The notes under the pieces are model-generated. The model saw nothing but the letters and a program-made list of their open reading frames with translations, made no database searches and was not told the DNA's origin. A stretch of DNA of 37,890 bases from a virus: positions 1 to 37,890 of the IMG/VR virus record IMGVR_UViG_3300030098_006281; one strand, given 5' to 3'. A program made the translations under genes and the position numbers. The first letter of the stretch is position 1, and each line of letters opens with the position of its first letter. Shown here piece by piece: positions 1 to 7,832 of the stretch.

Positions 1-1634
1 ATAATCTAAAAGAAGATTTATCAAAACCATTTACATTCTTAATGGATGCTTCAATGGTTGGAGTTGGTGTAGGATTTGACACAAAAGGTGCAGGACAATT
101 TGTAGTAAGAGGTCCTAAAACTGATAGAAAAACAGAAACATATGTTATACCAGATACAAGAGAGGGTTGGGTTGAGTCAATGGCTAGATTACTTGATTCA
201 TATTTTCTTGGTATTACAAATGTAGACTTTGACTATTCGGAGATAAGAGAAGAAGGTGCACCAATTAAAGGTTTTGGTGGTGTTTCAAGTGGACATAAAC
301 CACTTAAAGAAGTACATCAAGCTGTTAGAGAATGTTTAGATAAAAATATAGGTGAACCGATAACAATTACAACAATTGTAGATATTATGAACTTAATTGG
401 TAAATGTGTTGTAGCAGGTAATGTAAGAAGAACTGCTGAAATTGTATTTGGTGACCCTCAATCAGAAGAATATATTAATCTAAAAAATTATAAGAAAAAT
501 CCTCATAGAGAACAATATGGTTGGACATCTAACAATTCAGTATTTGCTGAGTTAGGACAAGACTATACAGATATAGCAGAAAGAATTATAGACAATGGAG
601 AACCAGGACTTGCGTGGTTAGAGAATATGAAACACTATTCAAGAATGAAGAATGGTGGTGATGATAAAGACCATAGAGTTGCAGGTGGTAATCCTTGTCT
701 TGAACAATCACTAGAATCATATGAGTTATGTTGTCTTGTAGAAACATTTCCACATAACCACGAAGATTTAGATGATTATTTAACAACATTAAAATATGCT
801 TATTTATATGCTAAGACGGTAACACTTGGAAAAACACATTGGCCAGAAACTAATCGTGTGATGTTAAGAAACAGAAGAATCGGATGTAGTGTGAGTGGTA
901 TTGCACAATTCATTACTCACAGAGGACAAGGTGAGTTGAGAAAATGGTTAGAAACAGGTTATGACGCTTTACAGAAATATGATAAAGGATATTCAGATTG
1001 GTTTGCTGTTCCACGTTCTGTAAAAACTACATCAGTTAAACCAAGTGGAACTGTTTCATTATTGGCGGGCTCCACCCCAGGACTTCATTATCCAGAAAGT
1101 AGGTTCTATATTAGAAGAATAAGATTATCGGTGAACTCACCACTAATCAAACCTTTAGAAAAAGCGGGATATACAATTGAACCTGCTTTCGGTAGTGAAG
1201 ATTCTACTGTAGTGATTGAAGTACCTGTTGATGTAGGTGAAGGTATTAGAACTGTAAGTGAAGTTCCGATGTGGGAACAGATGGCCCTTGCAGCATTTAT
1301 GCAGAGATATTGGGCTGATAATCAAGTAAGTTGTACGGTAACATTTGACCCTGAAAAAGAAGGTCCTCAAATAGCTACAGCTCTAAACTACTTTCAATAT
1401 CAATTAAAAGGTATTTCATTCTTACCTAAGTTAGAATTAGGTGCTTATAAACAAATGCCTTATGAAGAAATTACTGAAAAGAAATATAATAAGATGGTTA
1501 GTGAATTATCATTCTTATCATTCAGACAAGTAAAAGGTAATGAAGCTGATATAGATAAATTCTGTAACAATGATACTTGTGAAATTGATTTTGAAGCGTT
1601 AAAGGAGAAAAAAGAATTATTAAAAGAGGTTTAG
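1..1634 (+). CDS. nrdJ: Adenosylcobalamin-dependent ribonucleotide reductase, class II (5'-truncated by window)
   Basis: C-terminal part of a monomeric class II reductase that makes deoxynucleotides using adenosylcobalamin and a cysteine thiyl radical. The frame is open to the window's left edge, so the N-terminus lies outside. Counting from the Met at 42, an NPCLEQ motif gives Cys219 and Glu221, and Cys230 follows 11 residues later. This matches the Cys408/Glu410/Cys419 spacing of the Lactobacillus leichmannii enzyme. A C-terminal Cys508-x4-Cys513 pair corresponds to its shuttle cysteines. The GVGVGFDTKG segment just after the edge is also typical. It supplies dNTPs for replication and needs no oxygen or separate radical subunit. 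A DUF6356-type gene follows after 1 bp. Confidence 0.93.
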   Translation, partial: NLKEDLSKPFTFLMDASMVGVGVGFDTKGAGQFVVRGPKTDRKTETYVIPDTREGWVESMARLLDSYFLGITNVDFDYSEIREEGAPIKGFGGVSSGHKPLKEVHQAVRECLDKNIGEPITITTIVDIMNLIGKCVVAGNVRRTAEIVFGDPQSEEYINLKNYKKNPHREQYGWTSNNSVFAELGQDYTDIAERIIDNGEPGLAWLENMKHYSRMKNGGDDKDHRVAGGNPCLEQSLESYELCCLVETFPHNHEDLDDYLTTLKYAYLYAKTVTLGKTHWPETNRVMLRNRRIGCSVSGIAQFITHRGQGELRKWLETGYDALQKYDKGYSDWFAVPRSVKTTSVKPSGTVSLLAGSTPGLHYPESRFYIRRIRLSVNSPLIKPLEKAGYTIEPAFGSEDSTVVIEVPVDVGEGIRTVSEVPMWEQMALAAFMQRYWADNQVSCTVTFDPEKEGPQIATALNYFQYQLKGISFLPKLELGAYKQMPYEEITEKKYNKMVSELSFLSFRQVKGNEADIDKFCNNDTCEIDFEALKEKKELLKEV

Positions 1635-1635
1635 T

Positions 1636-1863
1636 ATGTATAATCCGTTTACAAAACACCCAAGAGAAACAGTTGGAGAGACTTGGTGGGAACATTGTAA
1701 ATTTTCAACTGGAATTGGATTAAGATTATTATTAACAAGTTTATATTTCATAATACATGGAATGTTTCCATTTATAGAAATTAATAGAAAGTATAATTTG
1801 GAAGATTCTTCAGAATGGTTGTGGAATAAAAATAAAAATAGAGAACAAAAGAGGAATAAATAG
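1636..1863 (+). CDS. DUF6356-like small membrane protein
   Basis: A 75-residue protein beginning MYNPFTKHPRETVGET and containing WWEHCKFSTGIG. This resembles DUF6356, a family of small proteins of unknown function found in phages and bacteria. Residues about 27-47 (RLLLTSLYFIIHGMFPFI) form one likely hydrophobic membrane segment, and the C-terminus is strongly charged with Lys, Asn and Arg. An AGAGG sequence lies just upstream of the ATG. It sits 1 bp after the reductase stop and is probably cotranscribed. No function can be assigned beyond an inner-membrane location, which is inferred. Confidence 0.7.
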   Translation: MYNPFTKHPRETVGETWWEHCKFSTGIGLRLLLTSLYFIIHGMFPFIEINRKYNLEDSSEWLWNKNKNREQKRNK

Positions 1864-1864
1864 A

Positions 1865-2470
1865 TTGAGTAATACAACTTTGGTATATGTTAATCCTAAA
1901 TTTACTGATCAAGAAGATTTTAGAGATTTATTTAATTTACATTTTAATAATGATTTTATAAATTCTGTATTGGATAAAGATGATAAGTATTGGTTAGATT
2001 CTAATATTAAAAGTAATGAAGAAGTAGATTTACAGTCAGTACTGGGTAAAAATGAATTAGAAAAAATAATGAATGATAAGACACATAATTATTCTGTTGC
2101 TAAACATATGGATATGTGGAGGTTATCTTTAAAGAAAAATGATTCATTTGAATCCTTTAGAAAGAAGTTAAAAGAAAATTTTTTTAATGGATTTCAAGTG
2201 AAATATAAAGGGTGTTTTTATTATAATGGTGATGGGTATATGGGGTGGCATACCAATTGTGAATCACCTGGTAGAAGATTATATATGACTTGGAATTCTT
2301 CAGATAAATCTTATTTTATGTGGCATGATGGAGAAATGATTAATAATTTTAAAGAACCGGCTGGATGGTCATTTAAATTATTTGATATTAACAAATGCAG
2401 TGAAAATAAAACTTGGCATTCTGTTTATGCTGGTGCCGAAAGAATAAGTATAGGAATGCAAATTAGTTAG
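1865..2470 (+). CDS. Putative 2-oxoglutarate/Fe(II)-type oxygenase fold protein
   Basis: A 201-residue protein with a TTG start preceded by an AGAGG ribosome-binding site about 10 bp upstream, starting 2 bp after the previous stop. The C-terminal half has a pattern expected of a 2-oxoglutarate-dependent dioxygenase barrel. There is H129-T-N131 in a GWHTN context, a distal H185, and R193 eight residues later where the 2-oxoglutarate carboxylate would bind. The middle ligand is Asn rather than the usual Asp or Glu, which could weaken metal binding. The N-terminal 80 residues are acidic and unassigned. The family call is inferred from residue spacing only, and the substrate is unknown. Confidence 0.45.
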   Translation: MSNTTLVYVNPKFTDQEDFRDLFNLHFNNDFINSVLDKDDKYWLDSNIKSNEEVDLQSVLGKNELEKIMNDKTHNYSVAKHMDMWRLSLKKNDSFESFRKKLKENFFNGFQVKYKGCFYYNGDGYMGWHTNCESPGRRLYMTWNSSDKSYFMWHDGEMINNFKEPAGWSFKLFDINKCSENKTWHSVYAGAERISIGMQIS

Positions 2471-2478
2471 GAGTTATT

Positions 2479-2997
2479 ATGAGTAGTCAATTTAATATAG
2501 ATTGGAGAAAATCAATTATCATTTTAAGTGGTGGATTTGATCCCGTACATAAAGGACATCTTAGAATGTTCAGAGAAGCAAGTAACTTGGCTCATCAAGT
2601 TATAGTAGGATTAAATTCAGATGAGTGGTTGACAAGAAAAAAAGGTAAACCATTTATGAAATTTGAAGAGAGAAAAGAAATCATTGAAGGATTTAAATAT
2701 GTAAATCAAGTATTACCATTCAATGATAAAGATGATACGGCTAGTGATTTAATTCAAAGAGTACATGATATTTATGATGGTGAGGAACATGAACATGATT
2801 ATGAAGATGCAGGTCATATGGGAATGGTAGGATATTATAAATTATACTTTGCGAATGGTGGAGATAGAACAACAGATAATGTTCCTGAAATGAAAGTATG
2901 TAAAGAATTAGATGTAACAATGTTATGGGGTGTTGGTGGAGGAAAAATCCAATCATCATCTTGGTTAATTAATGGAGGTAAAGATGGCAATGAATAA
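2479..2997 (+). CDS. HxGH-type nucleotidyltransferase (RfaE/cytidylyltransferase-like)
   Basis: A 172-residue protein of the nucleotidyltransferase superfamily that joins a phosphorylated sugar or alcohol to a nucleotide. It has the N-terminal signature GGFDPVHKGH (about residues 18-27), including the catalytic HxGH. GLNSDEW and EERKEII segments follow, as in HldE/RfaE C-terminal domains and glycerol-3-phosphate cytidylyltransferases. Near the C-terminus SSSWLI takes the place of the usual (I/S)SST nucleotide-binding loop. An acidic, His-rich insertion around residues 92-112 (DIYDGEEHEHDYEDAGH) is unusual. The ATG has an AGGAG site. The substrate is unknown; surface-sugar or cofactor synthesis are possibilities. 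Confidence 0.78.
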   Translation: MSSQFNIDWRKSIIILSGGFDPVHKGHLRMFREASNLAHQVIVGLNSDEWLTRKKGKPFMKFEERKEIIEGFKYVNQVLPFNDKDDTASDLIQRVHDIYDGEEHEHDYEDAGHMGMVGYYKLYFANGGDRTTDNVPEMKVCKELDVTMLWGVGGGKIQSSSWLINGGKDGNE

Positions 2998-3220
2998 ATT
3001 ATTAAAAGCTGCAGTAGCTTTTTATGTATCACAAAAATCAGAGGCTCAAGCTCATTTAGAAATTTTATTTAAAAATTCGGTTGGTATAGGTGAACATACG
3101 GATTTACTTACTGAAGTAAAAAATTGGACAGAGAAACTTTCACAGGCTGAAGAAAATTTATCGACTTTAGATAAAAATTTTGATGAATATGGAGATTTTA
3201 AAAGTGGAGAAATAAAATGA
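2984..3220 (+). CDS. Small hypothetical protein, helical
   Basis: A 78-residue protein with no recognised family. I chose the ATG at 2984 rather than the in-frame ATG at 2972, because GGAGG at 2974-2978 sits 5 bp before it. The sequence is mostly helix-compatible and acidic towards the C-terminus (LSQAEENLSTLDKNFDEYG), suggesting a short coiled coil. It overlaps the end of the preceding nucleotidyltransferase by 14 bp and the start of the protease gene by 4 bp. It therefore belongs to the same transcription unit. No function is proposed. Confidence 0.65.
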   Translation: MAMNKLLKAAVAFYVSQKSEAQAHLEILFKNSVGIGEHTDLLTEVKNWTEKLSQAEENLSTLDKNFDEYGDFKSGEIK

Positions 3221-4428
3221 AAAGAGTATGGAATTATTCACTAATTTGGAAAATAATTAAAGTAGCTATGGCTTTGGCAGTATTTTTATTCTTTTTTAAT
3301 AGTTGTGATGAATCATCAAATCCATTAGCAAACGATGTACCTTGTTGTGTTACACCACCTGATCATGAAGTGATGTCAATGGAACAACACACAATGATGC
3401 CTGGTGAATTACCACAACCAATGATTGTGGGTGGTTATCCAGTAGACCCAGCCTGTCCTAATTGTAAATATGACTTTATGGTTTCATTACAATCAAGTGG
3501 ATGGTGGGGTGGACACTTTTGTGGTGGTTCATTAGTTAGACCTGATTGGGTTGTAACTGCGGCTCATTGTGTTCAAGGAGAATCACCTAATAATGTAGAT
3601 GTAGTTATTGGATTACATAATGTTAATGGAACAACAGGTTCACAAACAAGAGATGTCGCAGAAATAATCATACATCCACAATATAGTGGTAACTCATTAA
3701 ACAATGATTATGCACTTTTAAGATTATCATCACCTATTACAGATTTTGAACCAATTCAATTGTGTACAGATACAGCTCACGATGAAGAACCTGTAATGTC
3801 TACAACAATGGGTTGGGGTGCAACTCAATCTGGTGGTTCAAGTTCTAATATATTATTAGAGGTTGATGTTCCAATTGACGATAGTTGTGGTAGTTATTCT
3901 AATTCAGATATAACAAACAATATGATATGTGCTGGTGATAATAATGGTGGTGAGGATTCCTGTCAAGGAGATTCGGGAGGGCCGTTAATTATGACAAACT
4001 CTGATGGTGAATATGAATTAATAGGTATAGTCAGTTGGGGATATGGTTGAGCGGAAGCTCAGTACCCGGGCGTGTACTCAAAAATACATAGTAGATTAAA
4101 TTGGTTCTTTGGTTACATTGGAGAACCTGAAGATGATTTTGAAGTAGAATTATATGGTGATGTAAATTTTGATGGTGAGATAAATATTACAGATGTAATA
4201 ACAATGATTAATTTTGTTTTAGGACAAACACCAACAGAAGAAGAATCACTAACTGCAGATATGAATCAAGATGGAATCATTAATATTCTTGATGTAATAA
4301 CATTAGTTGGTGAGATACTTGGAACTAACTTTGCACAATCAGTTAATTGGTTAGAAGAAAACTTTCCTTCATTAAATACAAAGGAAAGATTAAGTAAATT
4401 AAATAAAGAACAATACTTTAGTAAGTAG
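3217..4428 (+). CDS. Trypsin-like serine protease with dockerin domain, lipoprotein, in-frame UGA (candidate selenoprotein)
   Basis: A 403-residue secreted S1-family protease if the UGA at codon 278 is read. Residues 12-30 form a hydrophobic signal ending FNSC, a possible lipobox. A propeptide precedes IVGG at 70-73. The triad is His117 (TAAHC), Asp164 and Ser253 (GDSGGP). Asp247 at the base of the S1 pocket predicts cleavage after Arg/Lys. UGA replaces the conserved Cys in SWGYG-x-A, whose partner is Cys249. The frame then continues with AQYPGVYSK, typical of trypsins, and a dockerin module with two calcium-loop repeats (GDVNFDGEIN, DMNQDGIIN). Read as a stop, the product would be 277 residues, lacking part of the pocket and the dockerin. 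Sec insertion is inferred. Confidence 0.85.
4048..4050 (+). other. In-frame UGA, candidate selenocysteine codon
   Basis: TGA replaces the Cys codon at the position equivalent to chymotrypsin Cys220. The reading frame continues for 125 more residues of well-conserved trypsin and dockerin sequence before a true TAG. Elsewhere in the window TGA ends many genes, often as ATGA overlaps, so it is not a reassigned codon. Selenocysteine is the best-fitting reading because Sec usually occupies Cys positions. Readthrough inserting another residue, or a mutation, is not excluded. Confidence 0.65.
4048..4078 (+). promoter_or_regulatory. SECIS-like RNA hairpin after in-frame UGA
   Basis: Two adjacent stem-loops can form. 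The first is TGAGC/GCTCA (4048-4052 with 4057-4061) closed by a GGAA tetraloop. The second is AGTAC/GTACT (4061-4065 with 4074-4078), extendable by a C4066-G4072 pair with a bulged U4073, leaving the loop CGGGC. They share A4061, so they either compete or stack. With the extended stem the apical loop starts 16 nt after the UGA and has G as its second base, fitting general rules for bacterial SECIS elements. G+C over 4051-4078 is 18 of 28 bases, with codons such as GCG, CCG, GGC and GTG that are uncommon here. Function is inferred. Confidence 0.55.
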
Positions 4429-4437
4429 GAGAATGAA

Positions 4438-4824
4438 ATGGGAAAACAAGTTAAAAAATATGGTTATAGTTGTAAATTGGAAAGAGTTGTTGACGGTGAT
4501 ACTTGTGACGCTCTTATTGATTTGGGTTTTAACACTTGGGCTAAGAGAAGAATACGATTTTATGGCGTGGACACCTGGGAAAGTAGAACTCGTAATCTTG
4601 AAGAAAAGAAAAAAGGTTTAGCAGCTAAAGAGTATGTTAAGGACTTACTTGAAAACTCTGATGATGGTAAATTTTCAATCATATCTCATGGAGTTGGAAA
4701 ATATGGTAGAGTGTTAGGTGAGATATTTGTAAAAGGTCACGAACAATCAGTAAATGAATTATTAAAAGAAAACGGACACGCCTATGAATATGATGGCGGT
4801 AAGAAAAAAGTATTTGGAGGATAA
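4438..4824 (+). CDS. Staphylococcal-nuclease-like (SNase) endonuclease
   Basis: A 128-residue calcium-dependent nuclease of the SNase/thermonuclease fold, which cuts DNA or RNA. The key residues are all present at canonical spacing: VVDGDT with Asp21, Arg40, Asp45 and Glu48 in RFYGVDTWE, and Arg91 in GKYGRVLG. These correspond to Asp21, Arg35, Asp40, Glu43 and Arg87 of the Staphylococcus enzyme. No signal peptide is visible, so it probably acts in the cytoplasm, perhaps in host DNA breakdown. The ATG at 4438 has a GGAGA site upstream and follows the protease stop by 9 bp. Confidence 0.92.
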   Translation: MGKQVKKYGYSCKLERVVDGDTCDALIDLGFNTWAKRRIRFYGVDTWESRTRNLEEKKKGLAAKEYVKDLLENSDDGKFSIISHGVGKYGRVLGEIFVKGHEQSVNELLKENGHAYEYDGGKKKVFGG

Positions 4825-5292
4825 ATGAATAAAGAAATAGTAGGATTTACAGCAGGTAACTTCGACTTGTTACATCCTGGTTATATTATAACATTCGAGG
4901 AAGCTAAAAAACATTGTGATAAGTTCTTAGTGTTTTTACAGATAGATCCATCAGCACATAGAAAGAGTAAATATAAACCAGTAATTCCATTATATGATAG
5001 ATATAAAGCTTTGATGGCTATAAAATACATAGATGAAGTTTATACTTATCAGACAGAAGAAGAGTTATATGAGTTAATAAAGTTTTGGAAACCTGATGTT
5101 AGAATATTAGGTGAAGATTATATGGGTGTAAAAGATTTTACAGGTTCAGATTTACCACCTAAAATTATTTACACTAGCAGGTCACATGGATGGTCTACTA
5201 CAAGACTAAAAGATTTAATTACTAAACAAACTATAAAACAAAATCCAGATATAGTTGACAAAAATTTATTAGAGCTTTGGAATAAAAAATAA
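4825..5292 (+). CDS. Nucleotidyltransferase, RfaE/cytidylyltransferase-like, with HPGY variant
   Basis: A 155-residue protein of the same superfamily as the gene at 2479, starting directly after the SNase stop. Its signature is AGNFDLLHPGY (about residues 10-20). The second His of HxGH is replaced by Tyr, which would affect catalysis if the alignment is right. The YDRYKALMAIKYIDEV and GEDYMG segments match the family, and SRSHGWSTTRL at the C-terminus resembles the ISSTxLR nucleotide-binding loop. A role in CDP- or ADP-activated precursor synthesis is inferred. A promoter for the polymerase gene follows its stop. Confidence 0.75.
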   Translation: MNKEIVGFTAGNFDLLHPGYIITFEEAKKHCDKFLVFLQIDPSAHRKSKYKPVIPLYDRYKALMAIKYIDEVYTYQTEEELYELIKFWKPDVRILGEDYMGVKDFTGSDLPPKIIYTSRSHGWSTTRLKDLITKQTIKQNPDIVDKNLLELWNKK

Positions 5293-5295
5293 AGC

Positions 5296-5325
5296 TTGAC
5301 TTTCATAGAAAAAAGGTTGTATATT
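5296..5325 (+). promoter_or_regulatory. Promoter for DNA polymerase gene
   Basis: TTGACT (5296-5301) and TATATT (5320-5325) are separated by 18 bp, giving a sigma70-like promoter. The block 5291-5326 matches 11348-11383, upstream of the clamp gene, at 32 of 36 positions including the spacer. The likely start of transcription is near 5331-5333, at the polymerase ATG itself. The conservation in two independent places supports it; which polymerase reads it is not visible. Confidence 0.72.
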
Positions 5326-5330
5326 AGAGT

Positions 5331-7832
5331 ATGTATCAGAACATATATGTAAAGCGCACAAAAACATCAAGTGAGGTTCATCTTTGGGATGACCAAATCG
5401 GATATCAAAAATTTACTTACAAACCATATGCCTATCTTAAATCAGGTTCTGGAGTTTATAGATCTATATATGGAGATAAACTTAAGAAAGTCAATTACTG
5501 GACTGGTGATGATTTACAAAAGGGTAATGTGTTTGAATCTGATATTCCAATAGAAACTAGAGTATTAGTTGATAAATATGGTGAATCAGATGAAATATCT
5601 AAAGGTTCTAGAGAATTAATAATTGATATTGAGGTTGAAGTTAAAGGTGGATTTCCAGATCCAAGTAGAGCTGATAATAAGATAACCGCGATAGCAATCT
5701 ATGATAAGGTTGCTGATAAATATTCTTGTTTTATATTAGGTAATGTACCTAACACAGATGTGGTTGAATCCTTTCAATCAGAAGAAGAATTATTACAAAG
5801 ATTTTATCAGAAATATCTTGAAATTAATCCTACCATTATTACAGGTTGGAATGTTGATGGTTTTGATATACCTTATTTATATAATAGAACTGAAAGAGTT
5901 ATGGGTAAGCCGATTGCAAATGCTCTGTCACCGATTGGTGAAGTATTCTATTCTGAACATAAAAAGAAATACAAAATAGCTGGTGTTTCAGTTCTTGATT
6001 ATTTAGCTTTATATAAATTATATAATTACACACAGAAATCTTCATATAGATTGGATGTGATTGGTCAAGATGAAGTTGGACTTGGTAAGATAGAATATGA
6101 AGGAACACTACAAGATTTATATGAAACAGATATTAATAAATATGTTGAATACAACTTGAATGATGTTGTGATTGTAAAAGAACTTGATGACAAGTTAAAG
6201 TTTATTGATTTAGCAAGAAGTATAGCACATGTAGGACATGTTCCTTATGAAGATGTATTCTTTAGTAGTAGATATTTAGAAGGTGCTATTCTTGTTTATA
6301 TGCAGAAACTCGGTGTGATTGCTCCAAATAAAGATTTTGCAGCAAGAGAGAAAATGAATAGTGATGAGAAGTTTAGTGGTGCATTTGTTAAAGATCCAAA
6401 TCCTGGTAGATACGAATGGGTTTTTGATTTAGATTTAACATCTATGTATCCTTCAGTTATTATGACTTTGAATATATCTCCTGAAATGAAGATAGGTAAA
6501 TTGGATGGTTGGAACGCTCAAGAATTTGTAAAGGGTGTTGAAAAAACATATACATTCAACAAGAGTGGTAGAAAAGATAAGGATATGTTGAATAGTGATG
6601 AGTTAAGAAAAATATTATCTAATAATAAAGTTGCAATTTCATCTAATGGTGTTTTATATAGGAATGATAAGAAGGGTTTAATACCATCTATACTTGAAAA
6701 GTGGTTTGATGAAAGAGTTGAGTATAAAAAATTGATGAAGAAGTATGGTGACGAGGGGGATAAAGAGCAGTATGAATATTTTGGTAAGAGACAATTAGTA
6801 CAAAAGATTATTCTAAATTCATTGTATGGTGTCTTGGGATTGCCAGTATTCAGATTCTATGATGTAGACAATGCGGAGGCAACTACCACTACAGGTGTGG
6901 AGTTGATTAAGTTTACAGAGAAAATGGGAAACTACTATTACAATAAAGAGTTGGATGAAGATAAGGATTATTGTATCTATACAGATACTGATTCAGTATT
7001 TTATCCTGCAATTCCATTAGTAAAGAGTAGATATCCAGATGCTAATGTAGAAGATGAAGAGTTTATGACTGAAAAGATATTAGAGGTTGCGGATGAAGTA
7101 CAAGGATTCTTAAATCAAACTTATGATCAGTTTGCTAAAAGATTCCTCAATTGTGATGAACATAGATTTGATATCAAACAGGAGTTGATTGCGAGGTCGG
7201 CATTTTGGGTTACAAAGAAGAGATATGGACAATGGATTATCAATGATGGTGGAGTAAAATGTGATAAGTTAGATGTGAAGGGATTAGATATTGTAAGAAG
7301 TAGTTTCCCACCTGCTTTTAGAAAATTAATGACGGAAGTTTTACAGGGTATATTGTCTAATAGAGATAAAGAAGAGTTGGATGATATGATTGTCACTTTT
7401 AAGAAGAGTATGAAGCAATTACCACTTGATGATATATCTCTTCCAACTGGTGTCAAAGGTTTAAGTAAATTTGCTGATAAAAGAAATAAAAATAGTAGTA
7501 TCTTTACACCAATGCACAAAGGTACTCCTGTTCATGTAAAAGCGGCGTGGGTTTATAATGATTTGTTGAAACACTATGGATTGGAAAATGTTGAGAAGAT
7601 AAAGAATAGTGAAAAGATTAAGTGGGTGTATCTGAAACAAAATCCATTGAGTATTACACAGATTGCATTCAAAGGTTATGATGACCCACCTGAAATTATG
7701 GATTATATAAATCAGTATGTAGACCACGATAAGTTATTTAAGAAAGGTTTACAGAAGAAGATAGATATGTTTTATGATTCAATGGAGTGGGTATTGATAG
7801 ATAAAGAGAATACATTAGAGAGGTTTTTTTAA
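5331..7832 (+). CDS. Family B DNA polymerase (gp43-like) with 3'-5' exonuclease
   Basis: An 833-residue replicative polymerase, a little shorter than T4 gp43 (898). The exonuclease domain shows IIDIEVE (Asp99, Glu101), GWNVDGFDIPYL and YNLNDVVIV as Exo I-III. The polymerase domain shows DLDLTSMYPSVI (motif A), KRQLVQKIILNSLYG (motif B) and YTDTDSVF (motif C, the two catalytic Asp). The start is fixed because an in-frame TAG lies at 5325-5327 and no Shine-Dalgarno fits. With the promoter's -10 at 5320-5325 the mRNA may be leaderless. It would work with the clamp at 11409 and the loader at 12128 and 13741. Confidence 0.96.
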   Translation: MYQNIYVKRTKTSSEVHLWDDQIGYQKFTYKPYAYLKSGSGVYRSIYGDKLKKVNYWTGDDLQKGNVFESDIPIETRVLVDKYGESDEISKGSRELIIDIEVEVKGGFPDPSRADNKITAIAIYDKVADKYSCFILGNVPNTDVVESFQSEEELLQRFYQKYLEINPTIITGWNVDGFDIPYLYNRTERVMGKPIANALSPIGEVFYSEHKKKYKIAGVSVLDYLALYKLYNYTQKSSYRLDVIGQDEVGLGKIEYEGTLQDLYETDINKYVEYNLNDVVIVKELDDKLKFIDLARSIAHVGHVPYEDVFFSSRYLEGAILVYMQKLGVIAPNKDFAAREKMNSDEKFSGAFVKDPNPGRYEWVFDLDLTSMYPSVIMTLNISPEMKIGKLDGWNAQEFVKGVEKTYTFNKSGRKDKDMLNSDELRKILSNNKVAISSNGVLYRNDKKGLIPSILEKWFDERVEYKKLMKKYGDEGDKEQYEYFGKRQLVQKIILNSLYGVLGLPVFRFYDVDNAEATTTTGVELIKFTEKMGNYYYNKELDEDKDYCIYTDTDSVFYPAIPLVKSRYPDANVEDEEFMTEKILEVADEVQGFLNQTYDQFAKRFLNCDEHRFDIKQELIARSAFWVTKKRYGQWIINDGGVKCDKLDVKGLDIVRSSFPPAFRKLMTEVLQGILSNRDKEELDDMIVTFKKSMKQLPLDDISLPTGVKGLSKFADKRNKNSSIFTPMHKGTPVHVKAAWVYNDLLKHYGLENVEKIKNSEKIKWVYLKQNPLSITQIAFKGYDDPPEIMDYINQYVDHDKLFKKGLQKKIDMFYDSMEWVLIDKENTLERFF

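Noticed and set aside
4048-4050. TGA reassigned to an amino acid genome-wide (codes 4 or 25)
   Set aside because: Many genes here end with TGA, often in ATGA overlaps with the next start (for example 3218-3220, 8568-8570, 29133-29135), and this TGA is the only one inside a conserved domain.
4048-4090. T4 gene 60-type translational bypass or an intron after the stop
   Set aside because: The codons right after TGA encode residues expected in trypsins (AEAQYPGVYSK), so nothing needs to be skipped or removed.
4433-4621. Alternative 62-residue reading frame over the SNase gene
   Set aside because: It is an out-of-frame shadow; the frame from 4438 contains all SNase catalytic residues.
7127-7519. 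Antisense 130-residue open frame within the DNA polymerase
   Set aside because: It has no family features and lies opposite a well-conserved polymerase region; every supported gene is on the + strand.
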